DNA of 12,121 bases from Nitrospirota bacterium. GTDB taxonomy: Bacteria; Nitrospirota; Thermodesulfovibrionia; Thermodesulfovibrionales; UBA6898. The stretch lies in the NCBI GenBank assembly GCA_021787505.1, contig JAJYLU010000014.1, positions 1 through 12,121 on the forward strand, given 5' to 3'. The position numbers were made by a program, and so were the translations under genes. How positions within the stretch are numbered: the stretch's first letter is position 1; every line of letters begins with the position of its first letter. Positions 1 through 6,490 of the stretch are shown here, in pieces. The notes beneath the pieces are model-generated. The model worked only from the letters and a program-made list of their open reading frames with translations. It was not told the DNA's origin and did not search any database.

Positions 1-119
1 AGAAGGTCCAGTTCGTCCGCAGCCAACTCCAGGTCGGAATAAATCTCCCCCAGTTCACTCAGGCAGAGTTTGCAGAGGACCGTGTCGTCAACGTGTATCC
101 GCTCATGCTTTTTATTCAC
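1..119 (-). CDS. Partial ORF of unknown function (N-terminal 39 codons, runs off the left edge)
   Basis: This reading frame starts at a GTG at 117-119 and stays open to the window edge. A GGAGG lies 11 bases upstream of the GTG, a little far but usable. The visible residues are mostly charged and include a CKLC (CxxC) motif at about residues 16-19, followed by an acidic, leucine-rich stretch that could be helical. It lies 57 bases downstream of sdhD on the same strand, so it could belong to that operon. It does not look like SdhA, which would begin with an FAD-binding GxGxxG motif. I do not recognise the family. A real gene is plausible, not proven, because only 39 codons are visible. Confidence 0.4.
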   Translation of the reverse strand, partial: MNKKHERIHVDDTVLCKLCLSELGEIYSDLELAADELDL

Positions 120-176
120 CTGATTTTCAACCTCCAGTACATTCCCGATATATTTTTTTCCGGCACTTTGCGCCGC

Positions 177-503
177 TTATCGCAGCGTGACGATATAGAC
201 CCCCGTGAGCGCCAGCAGGCCGGCGGACAGGAGCATAAGTATTTGCGAAAATTTCAACCATCGCGGAGCGCCGACATACTCCAGTATGATGCCCCAGAGG
301 CCGTTAAACCCATGATATATTACCGAGAAAAGGAAGGCAAGGTCAAAGGCCTTCCAGTACGGGCTTGAGATCCTGCTCAAGACGAACTGATGGCTGATCT
401 GACGCTCCCCGCTGAAATGCATCACCGTGAAGTGCACGATCAATCCTGCGATCAGCAGGAGTCCGGTCATCCGCTGAAGGACCCAGCCTGCGACGCCTTT
501 CAT
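177..503 (-). CDS. sdhD: Succinate dehydrogenase/fumarate reductase membrane anchor subunit, SdhD-type
   Basis: A 108-residue hydrophobic protein with three predicted membrane helices at about residues 8-29, 52-75 and 84-106. Helix 2 carries the SdhD-type pattern YHGFNGLWGIILEY, in which His64 is the likely axial ligand of heme b. Together with SdhC it would anchor the SdhAB catalytic subunits to the inner membrane and form the quinone site. Length and topology match the family (about 105-125 residues). Its ATG overlaps the sdhC stop codon (ATGA, 500-503), so translation is probably coupled. The weak sequence conservation of this family means that SdhD and SdhC are told apart here mainly by gene order and motif style. 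Whether the complex works as a succinate dehydrogenase or a fumarate reductase cannot be decided from the anchors. Confidence 0.85.
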   Translation of the reverse strand: MKGVAGWVLQRMTGLLLIAGLIVHFTVMHFSGERQISHQFVLSRISSPYWKAFDLAFLFSVIYHGFNGLWGIILEYVGAPRWLKFSQILMLLSAGLLALTGVYIVTLR

Positions 504-844
504 TGGATGACCCCCGTGATGGGCAGTGCCCCGAGGATAAACAAGAGGGCCCCCACGACAAAGGCGACCCAGAAGAGCGGTTTCTGGAGTTTCGTAGAAA
601 TTCCCATGTCGATCAGGGTGAGCCTGAAACCGTTAAACCCGTGGCCGATCACGAGTCCGAGGAGCCCTGCATCGAGGAGCCTGACGAGCGGAGTCCTCAT
701 CGTTTTCATAAGCGCCTCATAATGAGCAGGGTCCCTCAGCGCGCTCAGGACGTAGAGGTGGAGGAATATATAGAGGGTCAGGGAAATTCCCGTGAGCCTG
801 TGTATGAGCCACGCAAAAGAGCCGGTCTGTAATCTATACCTCAT
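500..844 (-). CDS. sdhC: Succinate dehydrogenase/fumarate reductase cytochrome b subunit, SdhC-type
   Basis: A 114-residue protein with three predicted membrane helices at about residues 12-34, 56-78 and 89-109. The N-terminal motif SFAWLIHRLTG is the classic Sdh_cyt signature (S9, H15, R16, G19), which lines the quinone pocket. Helix 1 ends in FLHLY (His29). Helix 2 carries IGHGFNGFR, with His68 as the probable heme b ligand. The start ATG (842-844) overlaps the stop codon of the upstream CBS-ACT gene in an ATGA, and the gene's own stop overlaps the sdhD start in the same way. It therefore sits in the middle of a tightly coupled three-gene chain. The catalytic subunits sdhA and sdhB are absent from the window. 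Confidence 0.88.
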   Translation of the reverse strand: MRYRLQTGSFAWLIHRLTGISLTLYIFLHLYVLSALRDPAHYEALMKTMRTPLVRLLDAGLLGLVIGHGFNGFRLTLIDMGISTKLQKPLFWVAFVVGALLFILGALPITGVIQ

Positions 845-1488
845 TGTTCCTTCCTGATCTTCACATCCGAGAAGGTCCTTTCAAGCTCGGCACTTATCCC
901 ACCGAAATTTCCTCTGCCTTTTGTCCGGATCACCACGTGCCTGTATCCTTCCTTCACCCGCGCATAAGACGTCAGGATGCTCTGCAGACTGAATCCGTAT
1001 TTTCTGATGACGTCTGCAACTTCCTTTATCGAACCGGGCCTGTCCTCGATCGTCGCAAAGATTCTGTGGCCTCCGTGTCTCGCACCGGTGATATCGATCA
1101 GGGCGCGGAATATGTCTTTGTCCGAGATGATCCCCGCGAGTTTTCGGTTTTCGATCACGGGCAGACACCCTATATCCTTATCATACAGGACGATCGCCGC
1201 CTCTTCAATGGGGGTATCGGGACCGGTGGTGATGACCTCTGTCTTCATTATTTGACGGACCTTTGTCTTGGCGATGAGATAATGGAGTTCGTAGATGTCT
1301 AGCGAGGTCGCCCCGGATGGAGAAAAATCCCTTATGTCCCTGTCCGATACCATCCCCTTTATCCTGGCCTCCTTCACGACCGGAAGATGTTTTACCCGGT
1401 GTTCCTTCATCAGCCGCATCGCATCGGAAATACTGTCATCCGGCGTTACTGTATAAACCTTTTTCGTCATCCAGTCAGATACGAACAT
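841..1488 (-). CDS. acuB: AcuB-like protein: two CBS domains plus C-terminal ACT domain
   Basis: A 215-residue soluble protein. The first CBS domain covers about residues 1-56 (DWMTKKVYTVTPDDSI ... IKGMVSDRDIRD). The second covers about 75-133 (VRQIMKTEVITTGPDTPI ... LAGIISDKDIFRAL). A small ACT domain covers about 141-210 (IEDRPGSIKEVADVIRKYG). This architecture and length match AcuB of Bacillus, a poorly understood acetoin/acetyl-CoA-related protein. CBS pairs usually bind adenine nucleotides and ACT domains bind amino acids, so a sensor role is likely. The start at 1486-1488 is chosen because AGGAGG (1495-1500) lies six bases upstream. A longer in-frame start at 1539 would run through the palindromic element and has no ribosome-binding site. 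The gene follows livF and overlaps sdhC by four bases. The symbol reflects architecture; the true function is not known. Confidence 0.82.
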   Translation of the reverse strand: MFVSDWMTKKVYTVTPDDSISDAMRLMKEHRVKHLPVVKEARIKGMVSDRDIRDFSPSGATSLDIYELHYLIAKTKVRQIMKTEVITTGPDTPIEEAAIVLYDKDIGCLPVIENRKLAGIISDKDIFRALIDITGARHGGHRIFATIEDRPGSIKEVADVIRKYGFSLQSILTSYARVKEGYRHVVIRTKGRGNFGGISAELERTFSDVKIRKEQ

Positions 1489-1494
1489 ATGCCG

Positions 1495-1500
1495 CCTCCT
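1495..1500 (-). promoter_or_regulatory. Ribosome-binding site deciding the start of the CBS-ACT gene
   Basis: A perfect AGGAGG on the minus strand lies six bases before the ATG at 1488. It rules against the longer in-frame ORF that would begin at 1539, because that would place this strong site inside the coding sequence and leave the protein without a recognisable signal. Confidence 0.75.
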
Positions 1501-1502
1501 AA

Positions 1503-1565
1503 TAGGGTACATGGGCGGCACGGTGCGGCCGCCCTCCATCGGGCAGACACGGAGGTCTGCCCCTA
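1503..1565. repeat. Two-hairpin palindromic element between livF and the CBS-ACT gene
   Basis: Two perfect inverted repeats lie side by side. The first is gggcggc (1513-1519) paired with gccgccc (1528-1534) across an 8-base loop. The second is gggcagac (1541-1548) paired with gtctgccc (1555-1562) across a 6-base loop. The ends form a short terminal inverted repeat, taggg (1503-1507) and cccta (1561-1565). The layout resembles dispersed REP/MITE-like palindromes that decorate intergenic spaces of many bacterial genomes, but I can see only one copy here. It fills most of the 83-base gap after livF and ends a few bases before the next ribosome-binding site. In transcripts it could stabilise the livF 3' end or dampen read-through. 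There is no U-tract, so it is not a canonical terminator. Confidence 0.65.
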
Positions 1566-1571
1566 CATCCT

Positions 1572-2276
1572 TCAGACTCCCAGATACGCCGTTTTCACGT
1601 GCTCGTCGTTCATTATCGTCTCGCCTGCTCCCTCAAGGACGATCCGGCCCGTTTCGAGTACATAGGCCCTGTCCGAGATCGAAAGGGTCTGCTTGACGTT
1701 CTGCTCGACGATCAGCACAGTGACCCCTTCCTGCCGTATTTTTTCTATGATATTGAATATCTCCTTTACCAGTATCGGAGCAAGGCCGAGGGACGGCTCA
1801 TCGAACATTATGAGCTTCGGCTTCGACATAAGGCCGCGGCCTATCGCCACCATCTGCTGCTCGCCTCCGCTCAACGTGCCGCAGAGCTGTTTCCTTCGTT
1901 CCTTCAGCCTGGGAAACAGATCAAAGACCACCTCCCTCGTCTTTTCTCTCTCCGCCTTCGCCTTACCTCTCAGGGACCCCATGTCTAGGTTCTCCTCGAC
2001 GGTCATTTCAACGAAGAGCCGCCTGCCTTCAGGAACGTGGGACATGCCGGCATCTACCAGCTTGTATGGTTCAAGGTTATGTATCGGGACGTCGCCGAAT
2101 AATATTTCTCCCGCTTCAGGACGCATTATGCCGGAAATTGTCCTGAGAATGGTCGACTTCCCTGCGCCGTTGGTGCCTATCAGGGCGACTATCTCATGCT
2201 CCCTGACCTCGAAGGAGACATCATGGAGGACCTGTACATCGCCGTAGAATACGTCTATATGCTTAACCTGAAGCAT
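1572..2276 (-). CDS. livF: Branched-chain amino acid ABC transporter ATPase LivF
   Basis: A 234-residue ABC ATPase, the usual LivF length. Walker A is GTNGAGKST at residues 34-42, the signature is LSGGEQQ at 135-141, and Walker B with the catalytic glutamate is LIMFDEP at about 156-161. The switch region reads VEQN instead of the usual histidine, which is typical of LivF. The C-terminus ends in TAYLGV, also characteristic. It would form a heterodimer with LivG on the cytoplasmic side of LivHM and power import of leucine, isoleucine, valine or related substrates. Its start overlaps the end of livG by 14 bases (2263-2276). It is the last gene of the operon before the palindromic element. Confidence 0.95.
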   Translation of the reverse strand: MLQVKHIDVFYGDVQVLHDVSFEVREHEIVALIGTNGAGKSTILRTISGIMRPEAGEILFGDVPIHNLEPYKLVDAGMSHVPEGRRLFVEMTVEENLDMGSLRGKAKAEREKTREVVFDLFPRLKERRKQLCGTLSGGEQQMVAIGRGLMSKPKLIMFDEPSLGLAPILVKEIFNIIEKIRQEGVTVLIVEQNVKQTLSISDRAYVLETGRIVLEGAGETIMNDEHVKTAYLGV

Positions 2277-2991
2277 TTTCCGTCACTCCGAGATATGCGG
2301 TGATGACAAGCGGGTTGCGGCCGATTTCGCCGGGCGTGCCCTCAGCGATCTTTTCGCCGTAATTCAGTACTATGATGCGGTCGGAGATCGACATGATGAC
2401 CTTCATATGATGTTCGATAACCATCATCGTGATCCCCCTTTCCTTTATCCTTCCCACTATGTCGATAGATTCGTTAAGTTCTGTCGGATTCAATCCGGCA
2501 AAGGATTCGTCGAGCAGGAGCAGTTCCGGCCCGGTGGCGAGGGCCCGCGCGATCTCGAGCCTCTTTCTCTTGCCGAGCGGCAGGCCCTTTGACAACGTGT
2601 CCCCGTCATCCCGGAGGCCGGTGAATTCGAGGATCTCGTGGGCCTTCCGGGTCGCTTCAGCCTTGCTCCCTGCCCTCAGAAAGGCCGAGGCAACTACGTT
2701 ATCGAGGACCGTCATCCTCCGGAGGGGCTTCACGACCTGAAAGGTCCGCGCAAGACCCAGCGCGCATATCTTGTGCGTTCTGATGCGGGAAATGTTCTTT
2801 CCCTTGAAGACGACTTTGCCCTTCGAAGGCTGGTGAAACCCGTTGATCACATTAAAAAGGGTCGTCTTGCCCGCGCCGTTTGGGCCTATGAGTCCGAGGA
2901 TCTCCCCTTTCTGCAGATCGAAGGTGACGTCGGAGAGTGCGGCAAGCCCTCCGAAGTATCTCGATAGTTGCATTACGGAAAGCAGCGGCAT
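2263..2991 (-). CDS. livG: Branched-chain amino acid ABC transporter ATPase LivG
   Basis: A 242-residue ABC ATPase. Walker A is GPNGAGKTT (residues 36-44), the Q-loop is TFQ (Gln85), the signature is LPLGKRKR (137-144), Walker B is LLLLDES (157-163), and the H-loop histidine is in VIEHH (about 194). The C-terminal ITAYLGV is typical. The signature departs from the LSGGQ form, as is common in LivG proteins, and the residue after the catalytic glutamate is Ser rather than Pro or Val. The ATG at 2989-2991 is chosen because it overlaps the livM stop (TAATG). The same frame stays open upstream inside livM, but that extension is out-of-frame LivM code. It partners with LivF. Confidence 0.94.
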   Translation of the reverse strand: MPLLSVMQLSRYFGGLAALSDVTFDLQKGEILGLIGPNGAGKTTLFNVINGFHQPSKGKVVFKGKNISRIRTHKICALGLARTFQVVKPLRRMTVLDNVVASAFLRAGSKAEATRKAHEILEFTGLRDDGDTLSKGLPLGKRKRLEIARALATGPELLLLDESFAGLNPTELNESIDIVGRIKERGITMMVIEHHMKVIMSISDRIIVLNYGEKIAEGTPGEIGRNPLVITAYLGVTENASG

Positions 2992-3929
2992 TACGATGCC
3001 CCCCTCAGGCCGAAAAGCCTCTTGAGATTCGGCCAGTCGCCGGCGATGCCGTTGGGCAGGAATATAATGATCACGATAAGGAGTGTCCCGAAGAGCGTCT
3101 GGTAGGCGACCCCGAGCGCCGGGATCGAACGGATCAGCTCGGCGAGGAGGACCATGATGACCGAGCCGATAACCGGTCCCCAGTAGGTCGCGGCACCCCC
3201 CACCATCACGACCATTATCGTGACTATCGATATGTCGTGGAGTGCAAAGACGACCTTTGGGTCGATATAACCCATGTAGTTCATATAGAAGGCGCCTGCC
3301 ATGCCGGTCAGCACTCCACTTATGCAGAGGGCGATCGTCTTGTAAAGTGTCGTCGGTATTCCGAGTGATTCCGCCGCGTCCTGGTCTTCCCTGATGGCGA
3401 CAAAATAATAGCCGAGTTTGGAGCCGATGATCTTTCTGACCAGAAAAAAGGTCACTGCCGCGAGCGCAAGGATGATGTAGAAGTACCATATTTTTCCGAC
3501 CCATGTCCGCGTCCTGATCATGATGCCGAGGTCCCCCTGGGTGAGGCCGGTGAGGTTCTCCGCCGATACCCTCAGAATGACTCCGACCGCCAGGGTCGCA
3601 AGTGCGAAAAAGGGTCCCCTTAGCCTCAGGCAGATAAAACCGATCACCAGTGCGAAGGCGGCGACTACGATAATGCTGAGCGGCAATCCCCACCAGGCGG
3701 AGATGCCGAATTTTTGATATAGAATGCCCGAGGTGTATGCGCCCACCCCAAAGAACGCCGCATGGCCGAAGGAGACCTGGCCGCAGTATCCGCCGAGCAG
3801 GTTCCAGGCCATACCTATGACCGACCACATAATCACAAGGATGAGGATATGCATCGCATATGTGCTCAGTCCGGCCAGGGGCAGCAGAACAAGGAGCATG
3901 AGAATGACAAACGGCAGATATCTCTTCAT
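2991..3929 (-). CDS. livM: Branched-chain amino acid ABC transporter permease LivM
   Basis: A 312-residue polytopic membrane protein. The N-terminal half has the LivM hallmark AWNLLGGYCGQVSFGHAAFF (residues 41-60), followed by the FALATLAVG segment. The cytoplasmic coupling loop that docks on LivG/F (LivM EAA-like) runs from about 174 to 200 (AIREDQDAAESLGI). The C-terminus ends in FLPNGIAG, another family feature. The start at 3927-3929 is chosen because its ATG overlaps the livH stop (ATGA) and leads directly into a membrane helix. The longer upstream ORF is shifted-frame livH code. It forms the transmembrane channel with LivH. Confidence 0.94.
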   Translation of the reverse strand: MKRYLPFVILMLLVLLPLAGLSTYAMHILILVIMWSVIGMAWNLLGGYCGQVSFGHAAFFGVGAYTSGILYQKFGISAWWGLPLSIIVVAAFALVIGFICLRLRGPFFALATLAVGVILRVSAENLTGLTQGDLGIMIRTRTWVGKIWYFYIILALAAVTFFLVRKIIGSKLGYYFVAIREDQDAAESLGIPTTLYKTIALCISGVLTGMAGAFYMNYMGYIDPKVVFALHDISIVTIMVVMVGGAATYWGPVIGSVIMVLLAELIRSIPALGVAYQTLFGTLLIVIIIFLPNGIAGDWPNLKRLFGLRGAS

Positions 3930-4855
3930 CTTCCGAACCTTTTTCTTTGCAGGAGGGAGGCTATCCCGCCCGGCAAAAAAATGAGCGCCGCTACGAAAAT
4001 GACGAACCTGCCCACAGGGGCCCACCCCATACCTATATAGGTGGCTGTGAGGGATTCGAATACGCCCAGGACGATACCGCCGATGATCGCGCCTACGGTT
4101 GAACCGAGCCCTCCGAGGATCGTGATGACAAAGGCGATCAGGGTGAACTGCCCCCCCAGATCGGGATAGAGATAATAGATCGGGATTAACAGGCACCCGG
4201 CCGCCCCGACAAGTCCGGAGCCGAGCCCGAACGTGATCACCCTCATCCTGTCGACATTCACGCCCATGAGAAGAGCTGCTTCACTGTCCTGGGCAGTGGC
4301 CCTTATGGATTTTCCCAGATCGGTCTTCGTCAGAAAGAAGCCGAGGCAGAGGGTAATCACGACCGCGATCAGGAAGGATACGGACCACGGATAGGACAGG
4401 GACAGCTCGATCGGCGAAGATCTCCAGAAGTCCGAAAGATACCACGCCTTTGTTGCATAGTCGACGGGCGTCGAAAGGTAGTCAGAGGTGAAGATCATCG
4501 TCGCCAGGTTGGCGAGGACCATGCCCAGCCCCACCGTGAGGATGACCTGGTTTTCGGGAAGGATCGATTCGACCTTGAGCACGGGATTTATCAGGAACTT
4601 CTGGATTGCCATGCCGAGAAGAAACAATAGCGGCGCTGCGATGAAGACGGAGAGATACGGGTCAAGATGAAAAAGGGAAAAAAGGAGGTAAGCGATGTAC
4701 ATGGCTACCATCATCAGTTCGCCGTGGGCAAGGTTGATGATCTTCATTACGCCCATAATCAGGGTCATCCCTACGCCGATCAGCGCATAAAGCCCGCCGA
4801 GAAGCACGCCGGCGATCAGGGTCTGCAGCAACACTTCAAGCTGGGCAGATGTCAC
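3926..4855 (-). CDS. livH: Branched-chain amino acid ABC transporter permease LivH
   Basis: A 309-residue polytopic permease of normal family length. Hallmarks are the N-terminal GGLYALIGVGMTLIMGVMKI, then INLAHGELMM, the coupling loop GKSIRATAQDSEAALLMGVN, and the glycine-rich ITILGGLGSTVGAIIGG near the end. Translation begins at a GTG (4853-4855) preceded by an AGGTGAGG purine stretch about six bases upstream. It lies 49 bases downstream of livK and overlaps livM by four bases. It pairs with LivM to form the substrate pathway. Confidence 0.95.
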   Translation of the reverse strand: MTSAQLEVLLQTLIAGVLLGGLYALIGVGMTLIMGVMKIINLAHGELMMVAMYIAYLLFSLFHLDPYLSVFIAAPLLFLLGMAIQKFLINPVLKVESILPENQVILTVGLGMVLANLATMIFTSDYLSTPVDYATKAWYLSDFWRSSPIELSLSYPWSVSFLIAVVITLCLGFFLTKTDLGKSIRATAQDSEAALLMGVNVDRMRVITFGLGSGLVGAAGCLLIPIYYLYPDLGGQFTLIAFVITILGGLGSTVGAIIGGIVLGVFESLTATYIGMGWAPVGRFVIFVAALIFLPGGIASLLQRKRFGR

Positions 4856-4904
4856 ACGTTACCTCACCTCTATGCCACACCTCTATCAGGGGGTTCCGTC
4901 TTCC

Positions 4905-6092
4905 CTATCGTCTTTCCCTCCACGACGGGATCGGATAGATATACTTCTTGCTGGCATACTGTGTCGGCCAGATGGTTTCGAACGCTCCTTTTTGGACCTG
5001 AATCACGAGGGTATCCATGAAGTTCTGGTTCTGATAGCCCTCCCTGTCCTCAAATTTTATCGGACCGAACACTGTCTTCATATTGGTGGCTTTCAGCGCG
5101 TCCCTGATCTTGTCGGGCGTCCATGCCTTTGCCCTTTCGAGGGTGTTTTTCAGTACGTACAGCGCCGAGTAAGCTGAAGCGCCGTGGTAGGACGGATAGT
5201 CCCCGTAATGCTTCTTGTATTTCTCGGCGAATTCCCTGGCACCCTGGAACTTCACCTGGGGCGTCCAGAGGGTGGCACTGACGACGTATTCGGCGGCATC
5301 CTTCGCATTGTCGATAAACTCGGGGATGGCAAAACCTGCTGCTCCGCCGGCAAAAAGTTTTGCGTCTACCCGGAGTTCCTTTATCTGCTTCATCAGAAGA
5401 GATGCATCCATGACGTAGGAGACCATATACACAACGTCCGGTCGGGCCGCCTTTACCTTCGAGAGGAGGGGTCTGAAGTCCACTGATCCGGCCTCATACC
5501 TTTCCTTCATCAGGACCCTGGTCCCGAGCTTTTCGGCGTCCTTCACCATCGCCTCGGCGCCGGAGGTGCCGAAGGCCGAGCTTTCATACAATACCGCGAT
5601 TGTTTTCGGCTTGACGACCCGCCTCAGGAAATCGACCACCCCGTCGCCGTAATGGCCGTTCACTGCATTTTGACGGAAGACGTACTTATAGTGCTGCCGC
5701 GTGATATCGTCGTCGGCGCTCGCCACTATAAGGTAGGGGGTCTTCCGCTCCTCTGCGACCGCAGCTACTGCCTTCGCACAGGCGGAAGTGTACTCACCCA
5801 CAATAATGGGTTGTTTATTCACGTCGATCAGCTTTTCGACGATCGCCCTGGCAGTCTCTGGTTTTGCCCCTGAATCTTCGAACGAAAGCATAATCTTCCT
5901 CTTTTTTATTCCTCCCTTGGCGTTGATCTCTTCGGCGGCTATCTCATAGGAACGTTTCATCATCTCCCCGAATTTTGCCTGTTTTCCGGTGAGGGGCAGG
6001 GGGATGCTCAGCTTGAAATCTTCCGCGAAAGCGCCTGCCGCAAAAAGTGATACAACAAATACCGCCGTCATAACCAACAATACTCGTCTCAT
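4905..6092 (-). CDS. livK: Branched-chain amino acid ABC transporter periplasmic binding protein LivK-type
   Basis: A 395-residue preprotein. The first 23 residues form a Sec signal peptide (MRR, hydrophobic core, cleavage after AFA) with no lipobox, so the mature protein should be free in the periplasm. The mature part is a Peripla_BP_6 fold: SIPLPLTGKQAKFGEMMKRS, then AAEEINAKGGI, SFEDSGAKPETA, and VGEYTSACAKAVAAVAEE, which includes the usual ligand-contacting serine/threonine region. The start at 6092 is preferred over 6104 because GGGAGGAG (6095-6102) then serves as ribosome-binding site. The substrate could be Leu/Ile/Val or another small amino acid or amide, since this family is broad. 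It heads the livKHMGF operon. Confidence 0.93.
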   Translation of the reverse strand: MRRVLLVMTAVFVVSLFAAGAFAEDFKLSIPLPLTGKQAKFGEMMKRSYEIAAEEINAKGGIKKRKIMLSFEDSGAKPETARAIVEKLIDVNKQPIIVGEYTSACAKAVAAVAEERKTPYLIVASADDDITRQHYKYVFRQNAVNGHYGDGVVDFLRRVVKPKTIAVLYESSAFGTSGAEAMVKDAEKLGTRVLMKERYEAGSVDFRPLLSKVKAARPDVVYMVSYVMDASLLMKQIKELRVDAKLFAGGAAGFAIPEFIDNAKDAAEYVVSATLWTPQVKFQGAREFAEKYKKHYGDYPSYHGASAYSALYVLKNTLERAKAWTPDKIRDALKATNMKTVFGPIKFEDREGYQNQNFMDTLVIQVQKGAFETIWPTQYASKKYIYPIPSWRERR

Positions 6093-6103
6093 ATCTCCTC
6101 CCA

Positions 6104-6298
6104 TTAATGATTATTTGCCTTGCAGTTGCAAAGAATGCCGATCAAGGTAGAGTCCGGCGTGATGAAAAACGTCCATAGTCGAGGCTCCGCAGCATGCATG
6201 CACTCAGGCGAATTCTTTTCATATCCGCACCCTACCTCATGTCTGCGTTTACGTGAATCAGAACAATGATCTGCCGATTCTATGGCGTTTTTCAGCAT
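6104..6298 (-). CDS. Possible 64-residue leader ORF upstream of livK
   Basis: This small ORF runs from an ATG at 6298 to a TAA at 6104-6106, directly against the livK ribosome-binding site. An AGGAGG (6311-6316) lies 12 bases before its ATG, and a good sigma70-like promoter lies just beyond. The protein has five cysteines (four in CxxxxxC or CxC type spacing near the ends), is rich in charged residues, and ends STLIGILCNCKANNH. It has no recognised domain, no signal peptide, and codon use unlike the neighbouring genes. It may be a regulatory leader, a genuine small protein, or chance. The rest of the 6093-6490 gap holds only the promoter and terminator listed separately and a 10-base palindrome, gcatgcatgc, at 6192-6201. 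Confidence 0.25.
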   Translation of the reverse strand: MLKNAIESADHCSDSRKRRHEVGCGYEKNSPECMHAAEPRLWTFFITPDSTLIGILCNCKANNH

Positions 6299-6337
6299 GT
6301 CGGACTCTCTCCTCCTGCAACAATAAGGGCTACAGAC

Positions 6338-6366
6338 AGTTTAGCCTCAAGCTGTACGGTTTTCAA
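6338..6366 (-). promoter_or_regulatory. Candidate sigma70 promoter of the liv operon
   Basis: On the minus strand TTGAAA (6361-6366) is followed after 17 bases by TAAACT (6338-6343). The -35 matches the consensus at five of six positions and the -10 at four of six, with optimal spacing. Transcription would start near 6331, about 15 bases before the ribosome-binding site of the 64-codon ORF and about 240 bases before livK. No operator is obvious. A match of this quality can occur by chance. Confidence 0.4.
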
Positions 6367-6430
6367 TTAAAAAAAGGTATGTGATGACATTGAGGAAATA
6401 TCTTCAGAGGAGGCCGGGTGACTTTTCGGG

Positions 6431-6457
6431 GAAAGCGGGGCGGCCATGCCGCCCCGC
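6431..6457 (-). terminator. Hairpin terminator after the cytochrome b gene
   Basis: A perfect 10-base-pair GC-rich stem, gcggggcggc (6435-6444) with gccgccccgc (6448-6457), closes a 3-base loop. On the minus strand it begins 33 bases after the cytochrome b stop and is followed by CTTTCCCC, a short and imperfect U-run. The position and stem strength support an intrinsic terminator separating the cytochrome operon from the liv promoter region. The weak U-tract leaves some doubt about efficiency. Confidence 0.6.
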
Positions 6458-6490
6458 ATGCTCCCTGATCAACAAGGCATCAACAGCGCA

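Noticed and set aside
1489..1539. A longer CBS-ACT protein starting at 1539
   Set aside because: The extra 17 residues come from the palindromic element and there is no ribosome-binding site, whereas the ATG at 1488 has a perfect AGGAGG.
2992..3828. A minus-strand reading frame that extends the livG ORF upstream to 3828
   Set aside because: It lies inside livM in another frame, its translation has no transporter-like or domain features, and the true livG start is set by the TAATG overlap with livM and the conserved N-terminus.
3930..4196. An upstream extension of livM to 4196
   Set aside because: It is livH sequence read in another frame, rich in Arg and His. LivM proteins start at a membrane helix, as the chosen ATG at 3929 gives.
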